From Paracyclopina nana (lineage: Eukaryota > Arthropoda > Copepoda > Cyclopoida > Cyclopettidae): a stretch of DNA of 64,000 nt. A program made the translations under genes and the position numbers. The notes under the pieces are model-generated. The model did no database searches and was not told where the DNA came from. It saw nothing but the letters and a program-made list of their open reading frames with translations. Below, in pieces: positions 1 through 11,077 of the stretch (positions are counted from its first letter, which is position 1; the number at the start of each line of letters is the position of its first letter). The stretch is from contig JAGUCH010000001.1 of the NCBI GenBank assembly GCA_019096065.1, positions 15,748,001 to 15,812,000 of the forward strand, written 5' to 3'.

Positions 1-941
1 TTTGACCAAAAATTATAGCGCGCTCCCAAGCACAAAAAAACAGCATTACGTCTTACCGTCTGACGGTCGTTCATAAGCTTCCAGGTCGACAGAAATTGTC
101 ACTTTGAGGAGCACAAATTATCCATTTTTCCGTTAGGCATGAATTTTTGTTAACACTCGCCTTTTGAGCTTTGACTCAGCACTGCTGAGCATTGAGCGCC
201 GGCGAATCGGTCAGCTGTCAGCTGTCGTTAGACTCACTATGCATCCCGACCAGACGTAATAATGTAGTACGCTAATATGACGAAACTTTTTTTATAATAA
301 GTAGTTTTAATCGTATAGTCATTATGCACATTGCTAATACACTGTTTTTTGATAATAATTGGAGAAATTTGCCGATCATTGCACAATATTTTTAGTAAAA
401 TGTCAGACATCAATTTGATGACCCTTGGCTGCTTCGTTATGGATTTTTTGGCTGCTGATTTTTGGCAGGTTCTGGCTTGTTTTGTAGACTGCTGTGTACA
501 AAAAGTGGCATTTTTGATAAGTTCCAGCCTTAGCCTTTCTTTGTCTTGTGTTTCCAAAGCCCTGAGAAAAAGGCAACAGCCAAAATTCAGCCTTGATGAC
601 AATAATCTGACCGCTAAGGCCACCAGGTGTCCGGTAGCCCGGTCAAACGTTGTGTTCTGAGGAGTATTTAGGCAGCAACCGCATACGGGTCAGCATGCTT
701 GCTGGTGGCGCCACCTTTCTGCTAGCTATGATTTCTCAACTATAGAAAAATGGTTGTTTTCCTTGGCAACAACAATTACATACGGTAATAGTATTTTTGG
801 CTCTTGAGGACTTGAGCTGATTCTTGATCTTGTGCCACTTGTTTTTCTCGGGGTTGATGATAAATAACACACACTAATAATGATGATGAAATGACAGTCA
901 CACTTTATGCAATTACATGTATACACATTTCTTGGTCCTTT
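1..941. other. Region beyond the RGS gene, no confident gene
   Basis: No recognisable gene. On the minus strand a strong acceptor (long pyrimidine tract ending CTCAG at 562-567) opens a 108-codon frame from 561 to a stop at 237. It is Lys/Arg-rich at first and then AT-rich and poorly coding-like. It could be an alternative terminal exon or chance. The overlapping plus-strand frame at 331-660 has no motif either. Position 660-941 holds short AT-rich sequence that would be 3' UTR or flank of the RGS gene. Confidence 0.35.
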
Positions 942-3249
942 TTACGAGCTCGTTGAGCTCTCAGGCTCAACCCCAACTGTCCTAAGTAAGTTTTTGTACG
1001 TGGATGAGTTGACAAAGCGAGGATACGAATCACGATGCATCAGTGTGTAAATTTGCAGCTGAGCCTCATCAAATGTGTGCTGAGATGGGGCGATCATATT
1101 GCGGTTGATGATGTCACGAACCCGAGAGTCCAGGCTGACCTGAAAAGACAACAAACAGCTGCGTCAGCACTCAGCAAAAAAGGACAATGAATAATGGGGC
1201 CTCAGCTTCTTAGCGCAAATCGGGGTCTCGGTGCTCACCCAACCTCCTCCTCAATTGGCACAAAAAAGCTCTATAGTCATGACTTGTACTCACCTCTCTG
1301 GGAGAGAGAATCGAAACGTAATCCTCATAAATTATCCGAGCTTTCTCTTCAATCATCTCAGGACTTCGTTCTTTTTTGAGATCTTCGCAGGCTAACCAAA
1401 AGAGAATGTTCTCTTCACTGTACTCGCATCGAAGAAATGACCGGAACACTTTACGTCCGCCTGTTGAAAGAAAGGAGGAAAATGGAGTGAAAGAAAGACA
1501 AGTTTTAGCTTCCTCTTGATTTTGGTTGGATTGCTACTTAAGGGCCAATTAGAAAGCACTTCATTTTAAAGCCTCCGGGAAAAGTAGGGATCAAACTGGT
1601 AACACTTATTTTCCTAATGCATTACTCAAAAGAGAAAGAGTCGAGCTAGCCATTAGCTTTTTTGGGCAACGCCCATTTAAAAAGGGCTTACTGTCACTGT
1701 TCATGAGTTTCTCGAAAGCATCGCCCCATGATTTCACTTCAATAGCTGTGATGTTCCTGAACAAAAAAATCACTTGTTAAGATTATTCAATTGGTTGTGT
1801 CCTTTAAAACTTACCCTAACTCTTCATCTCGAAATATTTCGTTAGCATTTTCTAAGGACCCGTTTGGTGCTCTCACGGACAAACTGAAAAAGAAAATGGA
1901 GCATTAAGCACAGTCTAGTAGCCCTGATTTCCAAAGGACGTTATTCAAATGGGAAGTGCGCAACTCGCATGCTTTGTTTTTCTGCTAACATTCACACGAT
2001 GAACTCGAGCTTTTATCACATTTGTTCTTTCGCTAGTGAGTTTATTCCAATGCAATGTACTGTGGAGCTTTAACTTGGCCTCTTTTTCTCTGGTGACTTG
2101 GTGCCTTAATTCGAAAAATGCTGCAGCAATGGTATTTTTTCTACACTGGGCTGGAATACTTCCAGCAAAATTGTTTGTTTTCTAGTGTATGTATTATTAT
2201 CATGATGTAAGGCCACACACACAGCACACACCAATAAAGAGAGATGTAGAATGGCACCCAAAAGAAGAAAGGTTCCTTGAACAAAAGGTTGGTACGTTGT
2301 TTGGATGCTGCAGTAGTAGTGGCTCTACGTATGTTCTACAATACTAATGAGTTTTTCGACGTCTTCTTCTATCTGGAAGCAAGATCAGCTTACACTCATC
2401 ATTAGTTGTATTTACGAGAAATACATAACTCTGATCTCTGAGTGTGTAGGCCTTACACAACTCAAGATGAAGTATTTCTCAGGTGTTGAAGAATGCTCTC
2501 TTGGGGTAACACACACCACTTTTGTGTTTCAAACAACAGAATATATGCTTCTATGTTGGTATTTTTTTTCTTTTTTGCGACACAAAAAATAAGATTTGTC
2601 TCTTCCCAAGAGGAAAGAAACATGTTTTTGCAGCTCTCCAAAACAAGCATAAAAATGTGCTTAACATGACAATTCAAACGCACACTGGTTATGTAAGCAA
2701 CATCCTGACGGCAAGCAACCTAATTGACTTGGGGCCTATGTAATGTCAACATGCCATAACTTTTTGAGTGATAACAAGTTAGTATAGCAGTAGCATGGGG
2801 ACTAATGCATACTCACGCAATCTTAAACAAAGTCACCAGCTAATTATCACCAACCGAATGTTTTTTACTCTAGGTTATTTCGTATGAGCTGAGATGCATG
2901 GAAAATGCCCAATTAGTTTGGACATTTACTCGATCTCCACTTTCATCCTTTTAAAGGGAAAGGTAGGAAAAGTACACACCTCCTAAGTACGCGTAAAAAC
3001 CTCTTTAATTACGTGCTTTGTGCACTCTACCCAATTTGGGCTTTTGTCCTAATTCAAGCAGTAAATCTGCCGAGTTTGATAAGGCCCCCTTGAACTTGCT
3101 CCTTAGAGCCTAGCAACAAGCAAAGATGAAACTTGATAATTTACAGAGCTTCTTTTTTTCCGCGCTACTGTTGTTCTTGTTTGACCCTACCGTTTTCGTG
3201 TTCCAGTCGTGCAATTTTTGAGCCTGCCAAACATTCCCTTCCATTTTTC

Positions 3250-3283
<34 letters not shown>

Positions 3284-6200
3284 GACATCCCTATAGTCGA
3301 TGACATTTGCAGCGCCCTCTATTGGCTACTAGTTACTGCCTTGGTGAGCAGTAATTTAGCAGCAGCAGTGAATCAAAATTGTAAGTTTCGCCTGTGTTTC
3401 TGCCACAAAAGCTGTTTGCTCACAGAGAAGCGCGTCAAAACTGAATGAACAGCAGAGGCTGCTGCTGCTTTTGCTGCTGCTGCTTCTGCTGTTGCAGCTA
3501 GGGACTTCAAAGTGAAAGCAGCTTTCGAGGCCAGAGAGCCTCAATCGAGGCTGAATGGGGGCCATAGAGAGCAAGCAAGCAAAGAGAGCTCTTTCTCTTT
3601 TCTACTCTACATTTTATTAAAGGGAGCTCTATGTGAACATGCTTCATACACATCAGAGAGTGCTGGGATGCAGCCTAACCCTTCCAAGTGAAAAAGTCAT
3701 TTCATAACGCAAAAATGTCCCAGCTTACAGCCTTGATTTTTTTACTGAGTTTCCTATCTATTACTTTTTCTTCTTTGGGGGCATTATCTGGGGGTGTCAT
3801 TCTGGATTGCCTCATAAAACAATTAGAATTGACCTTTGCATTTCTTCAAAGGCCAAAACTGGCACTAGTAAGAAAACTGAGAAAATGCTCTTGCTCTCCC
3901 ATAAATTTGGAGTGCATGGAAATTCAGCCAAAAAGTATGCTGTCAAGATATTTACATATTTATGAGACTAGAATATCTTATCATGATTATTTTAAGTCAT
4001 TTTTTCTAAGAATAAGTAGATAATGAAATTACGCAAGTATTTTTGCAAAGTGAAGGTGTCTCGAAGCAAGCTGAGATTTCCATGAAGGCATTTTATGTAG
4101 TGAAGCCACTTTGTCTCCTCCCCCTCTCAGCTGGCGGCCTAGCAGTTGCTTTAGCCTTCATAAGCTGCCTGTCAGTCACGCTATATGCTAGCTTTTTATG
4201 CTAACTAGTATCGGGAAAAAGTGGCACATATTCACTTTATGCAATTTAAAGTAACAGCTGCTAACTGGCGACGATTCATGATTGCTCCTGCTGCACTCGA
4301 TAGGTTGCGTGGTCATAAAAGCTAATTTTGCGTGACTACAAACAACTCAGACTGATGAGTCTCACAATTAGCAGAAATAAGCGTGTGCCCAGCTCGTTTT
4401 TCCCCTCAAACTTCTCGGATTTTTTTATCTGTTAGATCTTCCTTAATGCCGATTCTTCAAAACAATGCCCTAAATTGGCTAATTTCCTCTTGCTGTGACC
4501 TTTGCCACTTTCCTTAAGGATTACGAGAACTAGGTTAGAGTTACAAATTGATCCTCCTTTTCGGTCTCGAGAGACATTCAAAGTTACCTCATCACACAAC
4601 AACAGCAGTTTCCAAACACTTAACGATCGATTGGGCACATAAATCACACACCACTTTAAGACTACTTACCATCTTCGTCGTATCCTTTGATAGTAAAGTG
4701 AGGAGGAGAGAGAAGAAAATGAAGCATCAAAGCAGATAAAAAAGGCTAGGAAAGCTGTGCAAAACATGACCTAAATTCTCCGCAAGATTCCGGGAATTCT
4801 GCATTTTTGATCAAAATCCGACTCCGTCAAATGAGTGTCACATCTCAGTAGCAGAGAGAGAGAGAGAAAAGTAGCAAATCACCATAGAAAACCCATTTAG
4901 AGTCATCGGAACATTTAAACCTTGCATTGCAAAATCTCTTTTACAATCTTCATTCTATGCCTCGTTTCCTTAAAATCTTACGACAGCCTTAAACGAAATG
5001 CTTAAGTTTTCGTACTTCTGATTAATCAAAACACTTCTTGCTCATATGGCCAAAAGAGGTCGGAAAAGTGGTCTAATTGAAGCTATGAAAAGTGAGTAAA
5101 AATGATCAGTTCTGAAATAGGAGGCTTAAGTAAAACGCAATTTAACGGAAGGAAAAAATTTCCTTGGTAGGTGAACAGAGCATTAGTGCATTAACAAGCA
5201 GATGCATCTTTTATCTTTTATCAGCTTAAAAGCGTTTATGCTTGCAAACTAAAAAGAACTATTTTGAAAAGGTTGAGAAATATCGGAGCTTTCCAATTTA
5301 CTTGGTAGCAACCTCGATTTTTGCACAGCTTTTAACTGGGTGTTTTCAGTTGGCTTACCATGAGCAGCTGCAACAACAGCACCAGCAAAAGCAGCACGGC
5401 TTGCTGCTGGTTGATTTCACCAGTCCAGAAGCTCCTTGTTGCTGCTGAGGGCCTCCACTGCTGGGTGTGGAGGCCTCCCCGGAGGGAATACCCGATCCAG
5501 TTGAGTTAGGGGTACCCGAGGGCCTGCTTTCACTGGATATGATGCCTCCTGTCGAGGCAGTGGCAGTCGTGACGTTGATGGCCGCGTGGCCTTTCCCCAT
5601 GGCAGTGGAGGAGAGGTCGTCCGAGGCCGAGGTCGGCAAGATTATGGTGGCTGTAGGGTCTTGAGAGCCCCGAGGGGCCACGGTTGAGCCTGACGGTCCC
5701 ACGATTTGGACCTAATAGCAAAGTTGATTAGGCCTTTGAGTAGAAAGGCCTCCCAGGCCTACTTGTGTACTATAGTGCAAATTCTACAATCAGGCCTCTA
5801 CATAATCAGATCGATCAAGATAATTGCTAGCACTTCACAATTGCTTGAATCAGGTTTCAGGGTAGGCCTGTCAGTGTGGCAAAATGTAAAGGTTCTGTAG
5901 GAGTGTACTGCAAAGTTAATTGACCTTTCATCTTGGATTTGGATTGACTTTGAAAAAAGAACTCTCTTTAGATCTCGAGCATGAAAGCATGCATATGATT
6001 TGTTGCGTAACTCACCTCAGAAGAAGTCGTTTTGGTCGTTTTTGTGGTCTCCTTGTTGAACTGCACCGTGTAGGTGCTGTCTTTTTTGCTATTTTTCTTC
6101 TTCATGAACCTGGGAGCTCCGCTGCTTTGAACCTTCAGCGTGCAGGTGCTTGAGTTGGAAATGACTAGAGTAGAAGTGGCCTCTTTTAGGTTAAAATGAG

Positions 6201-6791
6201 GATTTTCTCCGACGGCTCCAGGGCCTCCGGAGCCGCCGGCCTTTTTAAAGCCGTCGGGATAGAAATCGGAGCAGATCTCGGTGGAAGACATAGGCATCTG
6301 GAATTGATTTATTTTTTATGTTAGAGTCTGTCGTGGCCAATGAGTTACGCAGCCTTCCAAAGAGTTGCAAAAGCAATCTCAACTGTTGCCAGGGCAGATT
6401 TTTAGCTTGCTGTGCATGGTAAATGATGATCCTTCAAGCCGATCTTACGCTTGAAAGTCTTGCACAATGAGCAGCTTACGATACTCATCTTTCTGCTTTA
6501 CTCATTGATTGCATCCTTATATATGAGCCGATATTCCCATAAAAATAACCATCAATGCTGGAATCGTTATTTTCATGCTATTTCTACTTTAAAAAAACCT
6601 TATCAGGTCAATGTCATTGTTACTTCACGAGTGGTTTGTCCACTGCTCTCGCAATAGTAGCTCATTTGAAAAGCAATATGGAAATGAGACCTCACGAAGG
6701 GAATTGCATTTACCTGCACAGAAAGCTTTGAATCGGCATCTTCAACAGTCGAGGTTGCAAGCCTGACTCGAATAAAAGTTGCGTCAGTCAT
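942..6791 (-). CDS. RGS17: RZ-subfamily regulator of G-protein signalling (RGS17/19/20-like) with cysteine string
   Basis: GTPase-activating protein for Galpha (i/o/z type in the family), expected at membranes through a palmitoylated cysteine string. Coding exons on the minus strand: 6714-6791, 6016-6297, 5359-5711, 1815-1883, 1692-1756, 1294-1460 and 942-1139, giving 403 aa with all phases consistent. The cysteine string CCFCWCCCCSCSC (about residues 226-238) is split by the 3.5-kb intron, its last Cys formed across the junction, and is a hallmark of RGS17/19/20 (Drosophila Dhit). The RGS box follows (about 268-385): GRKVFRSFLR, EYSEENILFWLACEDLKKE, IYEDYVSILSPREVSLDSRV and QLQIYTLMHRDSYPRF closely match vertebrate RGS17. 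Vertebrate RZ proteins are about 210 aa, so about 225 residues of low-complexity Ser/Thr/Gly-rich N-terminus are extra. That extension and the start at 6791 rest on splice logic only. An alternative start is Met at 6297. Confidence 0.9.
1884..5358 (-). other. Large intron of the RGS gene
   Basis: This 3.5-kb intron splits the cysteine string from the RGS box. The donor is GTAAGC (minus, from 5358) and the acceptor follows a T-rich tract at 1884-1890. It contains CTG/TGC microsatellite runs near 3250-3290 and 3460-3500, a GA run near 4851-4867 and one copy of a 232-bp dispersed repeat (4954-5185). A 111-codon plus-strand ORF at 3688-4023 starts with a hydrophobic stretch but has no recognisable motif, and I do not call it a gene. 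Confidence 0.8.
4954..5185 (+). repeat. Dispersed 232-bp repeat, copy 1
   Basis: This segment recurs in the same orientation at 53446-53677 with only about a dozen scattered differences by eye and matching length. It starts near TCTATGCCTCGTTTCCTT and ends near GTGAACAGAGCATTA. It has no obvious coding frame and lies in the large RGS intron. Two near-identical copies 48 kb apart indicate a recently active interspersed repeat (MITE or SINE-like). The class is undetermined. Confidence 0.85.
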
Positions 6792-9396
6792 TGACCATTA
6801 TCTGATGCTCTAAAAATCACGTAGTCAAAGCAGAACTTTTGTACGAATTGCAAAGCTTATCAAATATGCACGAGAGGAAGTAGCTTTTTTGATTAATGAA
6901 GAGCCTCTTCCATTAATACGTACGCTGCACTAGGCTGCTGTTCAATAATGAAACAAGTCAAGTCTGCTTCTTTTTTATGCCGCACCACAATCAAGAATTA
7001 CTTGAACACTGTTGTTGCTGTTGCACTCTGACACATGAACTGTGGCTGTAGCCATAAACAATGTTTCGCAACATGCTCTAATGACATCTGGCTCTCATAA
7101 TATCACATTGGCCGCTCAGCTCCGCCCTCTGGTGCCCCAAATGGGGTTCAGACAGCCCAAAAAACAACGAGCACTTCCATTTGCTGTTGATGACTTTCCC
7201 GATGAAAATAAACAGTTTTTTCCTTACCTCATCATCTGAAGTTGACCGTAGAGCTCTGTGCCTTCAATGGGATGTCACCACTGCTTTCTTTTTGTCCCAA
7301 GGGTGCGCTAAGTGTCATAATTTTTCTGCATTGAAAGATGAATAATTTTGGTGGAAAATCAACAACAGTAGCTGTTCAGCAGCAGCAGCAGCCTCCAGAG
7401 CAGAAAAGCAAAAAAGAGAAGAAGGAGAGCTAACTAATGCAACTTGAGAGCAACTTTTTCTAGCTTCCTTCCTAGCTCGCTCAGTTCAGCTGCAGCTTTG
7501 CTATTGCTCAGCAAGCCAAGAGAGCTGCAGTACAGTACTGCTAAGAGCAAATGCCAGACCGGTACGGACTCCCTACTCGTCTACACTATGTACTATGTGG
7601 ACTAACATGTGAGCTCTCTTTTCTTCTTTTTCAATTACTATGTGGAGAGAGCACTAGAGAAGCGAGGACAGGAGAGGCTGTGAATTTTGGCCAAGATGCC
7701 TTGCTAAAGCATTATCAAAGAGCTAATGGAAGTACGTTGAAAAATAACGTCGACTGCTGAACCAAGCATAATTGCTCTATGTCCAATAGTACGATTATTT
7801 GTTTCTATAGACACGCATATGACTGAATATGTCCACATGCATGATTAATAAGGCCAACTTTGGTGGTGCATTCATCATGGCCATCACAAAGTTAAGGCTC
7901 ATGAAAAATTAATCGAAAACCACAATTGTATGAGTATCATGTGGGAATATGAGGTAAATTTCTATCAGTCGCTACAATACTTGTGCATCTTTGAAGAGTA
8001 GCGCGTTTGAGACGCGCAAGCCACACTCATTCATTCTTCATGCTGGAGATTTCACAGCTCCGATAAATCAACATTGACCTTTTAAAGTTATTAGCCCAAA
8101 AGTCATAAAATGTCACAGTCTGCTTTCTTTTGTTATCTTGAAGGAAAATAGCAAGTTTGCTCGCCTTCTGGAATTTAGCGCTTCATTTAAGGGCAAAGTC
8201 AGTCAGAAGGAATTTGCTGCTTGTACTGCAACCAACAGATTATTGCAGTTTCATTTCAAATTTAACTGTTTTCATGAGCAGAGAGGTTGCTAAACTACTC
8301 AATTTAATGGAAATTATGGATCGTTGAGATGCCAGATGATTTCCCCAGAAAATCCTCTATTAAAAAATACTGCACATTTATCAAAAGCCACATCAATAAG
8401 AAGGGATGCTACAATTCTTAATACGAATCCTGCTTATGCAGACAAAGAGCCATGAAAAATGCAGCCTTGCATTTACTGTATGGAGAAAAAAGATCACAAA
8501 TAAATCATGAATCCTATATTAAATCGGCATGAGTATTTAGTAGCATGCCACTATTACATTTGAGAAATAAGCTTGCATGCATGAAATGAAAGCACATGGA
8601 AATGAATCAGACTTTCATCCAAGAGAAAGCCAGGCACCCACGGATGTGACAATAGAGGGGAGCCCTAATGTCTTGGCAAGGTTTTCCATTGATGTGCTGC
8701 TTCTACAGCAGCTGGTCATGTCCTTCTCCACACACAGTAGTAGTATATAAGTACATAGTAAACCAAGCCATTCACCAAAAGCTCCTAAGTACATTTGGCC
8801 GTCGTCGGAAGGTTGTTGTTGGTCCTAATTAACAAGCTGCCATTCATGCATTGCTGGAGCCATGTCCATCAAAAGTGGAATTGGTAATTTTGCCCAATTA
8901 AATGTTAGAAATATGAAAAGGTTCCACTCAAAAGTAAGCTGGATCCAAATGCAAGGTTGCTTTTGGTGGAAATACCGCCAAAGTGATTTTTAGGAGCCTG
9001 ATTGCATGCAGCGCAAGAGTGGGGATATATAGGCGTAGTTGGGTAAACGAGAGTGCCAGAAAAGGCCTTTATGTGTGAGCCCAGGCATCAATATATGAGC
9101 AAGATATGAGTAAGCATTAAAAGATTAATGCCCAGAATGTTGTATAGAACATCTAATAGCATGGTGCGTATATTATCCACAGCTCATCCCAATGCCAAGA
9201 AAAATGTGTACTTGGCATCACGATTTGAAATTCGACTCTCCTTTGTAAATCGATCAGGAGCAGGGATATTATGAGTTACTTCTGACGTTTTTAAGATAAT
9301 GAAAGACACGTGGCGCACTTGTAGCAGCAGCAGAAGCCATTGCTATTATCATCATATTCAGCTGTCATTCCTACATAGCATTTCTTCATAAAAATA
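6792..9396. other. Intergenic, between divergent RGS and EF-hand genes
   Basis: The RGS gene reads leftward and the EF-hand gene rightward from this 2.6-kb gap, so it should hold both 5' regions. I see AT-rich sequence, a CAG run near 7379-7393 and a cluster of AGCT-containing hexamers around 7430-7540. ORFs here (for example 7042-7239 and 7551-7760, plus) are short and unlike known proteins. I see no convincing TATA/Inr pair or RNA gene. Confidence 0.5.
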
Positions 9397-10883
9397 ATGG
9401 ATTCCTCCCAAATCTCATTGAGTGTTGTTTTATGGGCCATTTTAGGGCTGAGCCTGGTCAGCTGTCAATTTGCACCTGGAGTCCCACCCAGAGAAGTGCC
9501 AACAAACGGGGAAAGTAAGAAAAAGTAGCTGCTAAAATTAGGTCACTCTGGTACGATATATACAGTTCTGATATTGGCAAGGCCTTTGCCAATATCGAAT
9601 TTTGAGCCAATAAAGGCCAGAAATAATCGGCCGTGTTTTGACAGCTCCGCATCCCCTTTCTTTGAGTGTGCATAACTTTAATTGGACTCCGCTAAAAAAA
9701 GCATCATAGCAATTGCGATATATAGTTAGCAAAAAAGCTATATGTTGGAGTCTACAATTTTCTTGGAAAAAATTCGCGTATGAATATGCTTCGCAAACGT
9801 ACTATAACTAATGAAAAACCATAGACATCCACGTTCTGGCTTGAGTGGCTCTTAGAGCGTCCTTTTTTCACGAAATACACACTCGCACTACTCAAATACT
9901 CAAATATAATTTATGAGCGTAGCTTTTAGATGAATAAGCTGCAGCCTTTAAAGTTTTTAGGAGAATTGGCAAAAATCTAAATTTAAACTATACATTTTTA
10001 TCCAAACCCTTCTGGTGATCTTCATGAAATTCTTTGCCTCTAGACATAAAGTTTCACGATCCATCAGAGTTTAGAAGTCAAGCTCAACCGCAGCAGCCTC
10101 AAGGCCAAAATCAAGGCCAAAATCAGGCCCTGCCGAGTCAAAAGCCACCATTGCATCAGAACAGAGGCCAGGAGCCTCAACAAGTTAGACATCATGCTCA
10201 TATGGCGGGAAAAACTCACGGAGTCAAAATAGCGTTTCCAGATGAAGACGCCCAAAAAGCGAGAGAGTAAGTAAATTGGAATCCAACAGGAAAAACTTCA
10301 ATTAAAATTAAGGCCCTCTTCACGTGCTCTTGTATTTTTTTACACATCCTTTTAAAGCAATTATCGAGTATTCATTAAGCTGCAGCCTCTAATCGTCTTT
10401 TCTCGTATTAGGCATATGAAAGTGCACAATCAGGAAAAGTTCGTAAATGTCGATGAGCTCAGCCAACCGCAGCTGATCATGCAACATTTCCGAAACTTTG
10501 ATCTAGACAAGAATGGCAAAATTGACGGATTGGAAATCCTCAAAGCTGCCATCATAATGAATGGTGAGTAGAAAGCCTTTAAAAGAGCCTTTCCGGAAGC
10601 TAGATATAGAATAGTACTTTGATTTTTTTTTTGCAAAATATTGCTTTCATGGTCACATGCATGAAAGAAAATCTGACTTGAGCAAAGGCATTCGAGTTTA
10701 TTGCAATTCTCTTGCTTAGCTGAACACGAAGAAGACGATGATTCATTAAGCCAAATGAACTTTCTTGAGATGGCCCATGAAGCTGACGAGACCTTGAAAA
10801 CCTACGACGAGAACAACGATGGATTCATCCACTATGGGGAATTCTACAGAACCCATAAGCAAATTCTGAATAAAGGCGCATGA
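9397..10883 (+). CDS. MCFD2: Secreted MCFD2-like EF-hand protein with Gln-rich linker
   Basis: Predicted secretory-pathway Ca2+-binding protein. In vertebrates MCFD2 partners LMAN1 as an ER-Golgi cargo receptor. Exons: 9397-9514, 10044-10266, 10412-10563 and 10720-10883 (218 aa, TGA stop, all GT-AG, phases consistent). The first exon encodes a signal peptide (MDSSQISLSVVLWAILGLS, then VSCQF). A Pro/Gln-rich linker (about residues 50-80, with two tandem QGQNQ-type units) is followed by two canonical EF-hands: DLDKNGKIDGLE (about 144-155) and DENNDGFIHYGE (about 194-205). The spacing and the acidic loop HEEDDD between them match MCFD2, which is about 146 aa and lacks this linker. CGREF1 is the main alternative, with the same two-EF-hand fold and secretion. 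Upstream sequence carries AT-rich 5' flank only. Confidence 0.85.
9570..9596. repeat. 27-bp near-perfect palindrome in EF-hand intron 1
   Basis: GATATTGGCAA, then GGCCT, then TTGCCAATATC: an 11-bp perfect inverted repeat around a 5-base centre. It lies about 55 bp inside intron 1 of the EF-hand gene. It could be an RNA hairpin, a binding site for a dimeric factor, or the centre of an old foldback element. The flanks do not show longer arms. Confidence 0.6.
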
Positions 10884-11077
10884 TTGATCTCTCTTTATTT
10901 GACATACAAACAATATTAGTTTTCCATTTCGCAATAATAAGGAAAATTGAGTTGGCTGAATTTTCCACTGAAGAAAAAAATATTCAGCCAAGAAATTTTC
11001 TCTTGGGTTTCCTCAAATCAAATAATTTCAGCTACTTGTGTATATATACAGTATAAGTTAAAATGTACAATTTCCAG

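Noticed and set aside
3209..3448. Plus-strand ORF with a poly-Cys tract
   Set aside because: The Cys run is a TGC microsatellite in the RGS intron; no signal for a real exon.
3688..4023. 111-codon ORF with a hydrophobic N-terminus
   Set aside because: AT-rich, no motif, in the RGS intron; the hydrophobic run fits T-rich sequence rather than a signal peptide.
5467..5664. Plus-strand ORF in the GC-rich 5.4-5.7 kb block
   Set aside because: Antisense of the RGS cysteine-string exon.
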